From Planctomycetaceae bacterium (GTDB lineage Bacteria; Planctomycetota; Planctomycetia; Pirellulales; Pirellulaceae): 16,097 nt of DNA. Shown piece by piece: positions 14,447 through 16,097 of the stretch (positions are counted from its first letter, which is position 1; every line of letters starts with the position of its first letter). The translations under genes and the position numbers were made by a program. The notes under the pieces are model-generated. The model saw only the letters and a program-made list of their open reading frames with translations. It made no database searches and had not been told where the DNA came from. The stretch covers positions 1-16,097 of the forward strand of contig SKVE01000746.1 of assembly GCA_007129635.1 (NCBI GenBank). The letters run 5' to 3'.

Positions 14447-15340
14447 ATGATGAATCGACGTGATTTGCTCGTCGGCGGGACCGGTGCTGCCGCATGCGGT
14501 CTGCTGAACTCGATGACCGGCCGTGCCGACGCATCGACAAACGGCCCAAAGCTACGCGAGGGCGTTTGGGACGCACATGTCCATCTGTCAGGGGTTGGGG
14601 GAACCGTCCAGCAGCGAGTCGACCAGCTTCTTTTGCATGCCGGTCGCTTCGGGATCGAACGACTGGTGATCAGCATGGGGACCTCGTTCGTCCACGACCC
14701 ATCGCCCGAGGAACTGGTCCGACAGAATGACGAAGTGCTGCAAGCCATCCAGCACGCTCCGCAACAAGTGCTGGGGATGGTCTACCTGAATCCCAAACAC
14801 ACGGCCGCCAGTTTGAGCGAAATCGACCGCTGCGTGCGGGAAGGTCCGATGGTCGGCATCAAGCTGTGGATTGCCATGCGTTGCCATCGACCCGAATTGG
14901 ACCCGATCGTGCGGCGAGCGGTGGAATTGCAGGTCCCAGTGCTGCAGCACTGTTATTGGCGCACCCAGGAGAATCTACCGGGCGAATCGACTCCGGCCGA
15001 CATGGCAACGTTGGCCAGCAGGCATCCGGATGCGTGGTTCATCTGCGCCCATACGGGCAACGATTGGGAACGGGGGCTGCGCGCCATCCGATCGCAACCC
15101 CATGTGTTCGCGGAAATCTGCGGTTCCGATCCAACCGCCGGATTCGTCGAGATGGCGGTTCGCGAGGTGGGGGCGCAGCGCGTGCTGTACGGCAGCGATG
15201 CCGGCGGTCGCAGCTTTGCTTCGCAATTGGCCAAAGTCTACAGCGCCGGGCTTTCGGAACAAGACGAAACGATGATCCTGGGCAGTAATCTTCGTCGGCT
15301 GTTGCAGCCAGTGCTGCGGACAAAAGGAGCCTTGCCATGA
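14447..15340 (+). CDS. Tat-signal amidohydrolase (amidohydrolase_2-type, TIM barrel)
   Basis: The protein is 297 residues from ATG 14447; ATG 14450 is equivalent, and TTG 14411 was rejected because it would bury the signal. The N-terminus MMNRRDLLVGGTGAAACGLL has a twin-arginine-like motif and an Ala/Gly-rich stretch ending near ADA (27-29), so export through Tat is likely. The rest is an amidohydrolase_2-like metal-dependent hydrolase. H44-V-H46 in WDAHVHL is on strand one; a Lys in GIKLW (K139) and H168 in LQHCYW follow; H202 is in ICAHTG; and D251 is in LYGSDAGG. These are the positions that bind the metal and activate water in this superfamily, so the enzyme looks catalytically intact. 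Substrate is not predictable. It overlaps the next gene by ATGA, implying translational coupling and a shared role with that related protein. Confidence 0.9.
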   Translation: MMNRRDLLVGGTGAAACGLLNSMTGRADASTNGPKLREGVWDAHVHLSGVGGTVQQRVDQLLLHAGRFGIERLVISMGTSFVHDPSPEELVRQNDEVLQAIQHAPQQVLGMVYLNPKHTAASLSEIDRCVREGPMVGIKLWIAMRCHRPELDPIVRRAVELQVPVLQHCYWRTQENLPGESTPADMATLASRHPDAWFICAHTGNDWERGLRAIRSQPHVFAEICGSDPTAGFVEMAVREVGAQRVLYGSDAGGRSFASQLAKVYSAGLSEQDETMILGSNLRRLLQPVLRTKGALP

Positions 15341-16097
15341 CCGTCGATGTGAACGTCAACCTGTCACGTTGGCCCTTTCGTCGAACACCCTGCGATCGAT
15401 TGCCGAATCTGATCGCATCGCTTCGCACGCACCAGGTTCAAGAGGCCTGGGTAGGCAACCTGGACGGACTGTTTCATCGCGATGTGGGCGGAGTCAACGC
15501 ACGTCTGGCCGCTGCCTGCCAAACCACGCAGGAAATCCGGTTGGTCCCGTTCGGTACAGTCAATCCCATGCTGCCTGATTGGCAGGAGGATCTCCGCCGC
15601 TGTGCGGAAGATTATCGGATGCCCGGCATCCGACTGCATCCCAACTACCACGGATATCGGCTGGACGATGCCGTGGCTGCGGAATTGTTCCAACAAGCGT
15701 CCGAACGACGGCTGATGATTCAGGTGGTTGCCCGCATGGAAGACGTTCGCGTCCAGCACCCTTTGATGCAAGTCCCCGACGTGGACGTCCGCCCGTTGAG
15801 CGATCTGGTCACGGCCCACCCGGAATTATCCGTGCTGCTGCTGAACTGGCAGCCTGCGTTACGCGGCGGCGAACTGAAGCGACTGGCCGCCCATCCGCGC
15901 ATCGGCTTCGACATCGCCATGCAAGAAGGCGTCGGCGGCGTCGCCAACCTGCTGCGCGATGTTCCGCGGCAACAAGTCTTCTTCGGCTCTCACCTGCCCC
16001 TCTTCCCCATCGAATCCGCTTGGCTCAAGACCTGCCCCCCGGGTTCTTCCAGCCACTGGACACCGAGTCCCCAAAAGACTACCTTAGAGTCGAGGCG
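15337..16097 (+). CDS. amidohydrolase-fold protein lacking metal ligands (probable pseudoenzyme), 3' end cut by window
   Basis: ATG 15337 overlaps the previous TGA (ATGA), with AAGGAG at 15324-15329 seven bases upstream. The frame stays open for about 253 residues to the window end. The fold matches the upstream amidohydrolase segment by segment, but the metal ligands are replaced: VDVNVNL (N6, N8) stands where the partner has DAHVHL, GIRLHP (R99) where it has GIKLW, LLNWQ (N170) where it has CAHTG, and FFGSHLPLF (H219) where it has LYGSDAGG. The conserved stretches LSRWPFRR and MPGIRLHPNYHGY suggest a well-kept family, not random decay. No signal peptide precedes the first strand. It is probably a regulatory or structural partner of the upstream enzyme. 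After about residue 230 the reading looks non-coding and another frame looks better, so a frameshift near 16030 is possible. Confidence 0.85.
   Translation, partial: MTVDVNVNLSRWPFRRTPCDRLPNLIASLRTHQVQEAWVGNLDGLFHRDVGGVNARLAAACQTTQEIRLVPFGTVNPMLPDWQEDLRRCAEDYRMPGIRLHPNYHGYRLDDAVAAELFQQASERRLMIQVVARMEDVRVQHPLMQVPDVDVRPLSDLVTAHPELSVLLLNWQPALRGGELKRLAAHPRIGFDIAMQEGVGGVANLLRDVPRQQVFFGSHLPLFPIESAWLKTCPPGSSSHWTPSPQKTTLESR

Overview
The window looks like a chromosomal segment of a planctomycete, probably a Rhodopirellula/Pirellula-type member of the Pirellulales. This rests on family content, not on a marker gene: a DUF1549/DUF1553 protein with haem motifs, a planctomycete-type cytochrome fused to a WD40 propeller, a decayed Gfo/Idh/MocA oxidoreductase, a secreted PQQ-type beta-propeller protein, and moderately GC-rich DNA with fairly wide intergenic gaps. 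All confident genes are on the + strand. No tRNA, rRNA, CRISPR array or transposase gene was seen.

Positions 1-5474 hold an apparent operon of exported proteins: the 3' end of an unrecognised gene, a DUF1549/DUF1553 protein carrying a CX4CH and a CXXCH motif, and a cytochrome-WD40-coiled-coil protein. It ends in a strong intrinsic terminator (5602-5634). Between the last stop codon and the pseudogene lies a nested set of inverted repeats (12-bp perfect outer arms, 20-bp perfect inner arms) resembling a small non-autonomous element. Positions 5674-6306 (- strand) are the wreck of a Gfo/Idh/MocA oxidoreductase, with two deletions, a stop codon, frame changes and a missing C-terminus.

Positions 6565-8634 encode a GlgX-type glycogen debranching enzyme that appears to be its own unit. 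Positions 8728-13452 form a tight run of four envelope genes: a PQQ-repeat propeller, an ERMP1-like polytopic M28 metallopeptidase, a lipoprotein with a metal-binding HMA-type domain, and a lipoprotein with a DUF3299-like domain. A perfect 15-bp hairpin closes it.

Positions 13500-14446 are gene-poor. They hold a questionable - strand reading frame whose end is built from a 12-bp tandem repeat (7 units), followed by apparently non-coding DNA. From 14447 two amidohydrolase-fold genes overlap by ATGA. The first has a Tat-like signal and an intact set of metal ligands. The second has no signal and has lost essentially every metal ligand, so it looks like a pseudoenzyme partner. It runs off the window end and may contain a frameshift near 16030.

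The most original points are the catalytic/pseudoenzyme amidohydrolase pair, the nested inverted-repeat element beside the decayed oxidoreductase, and the 12-bp repeat that is open on both strands.
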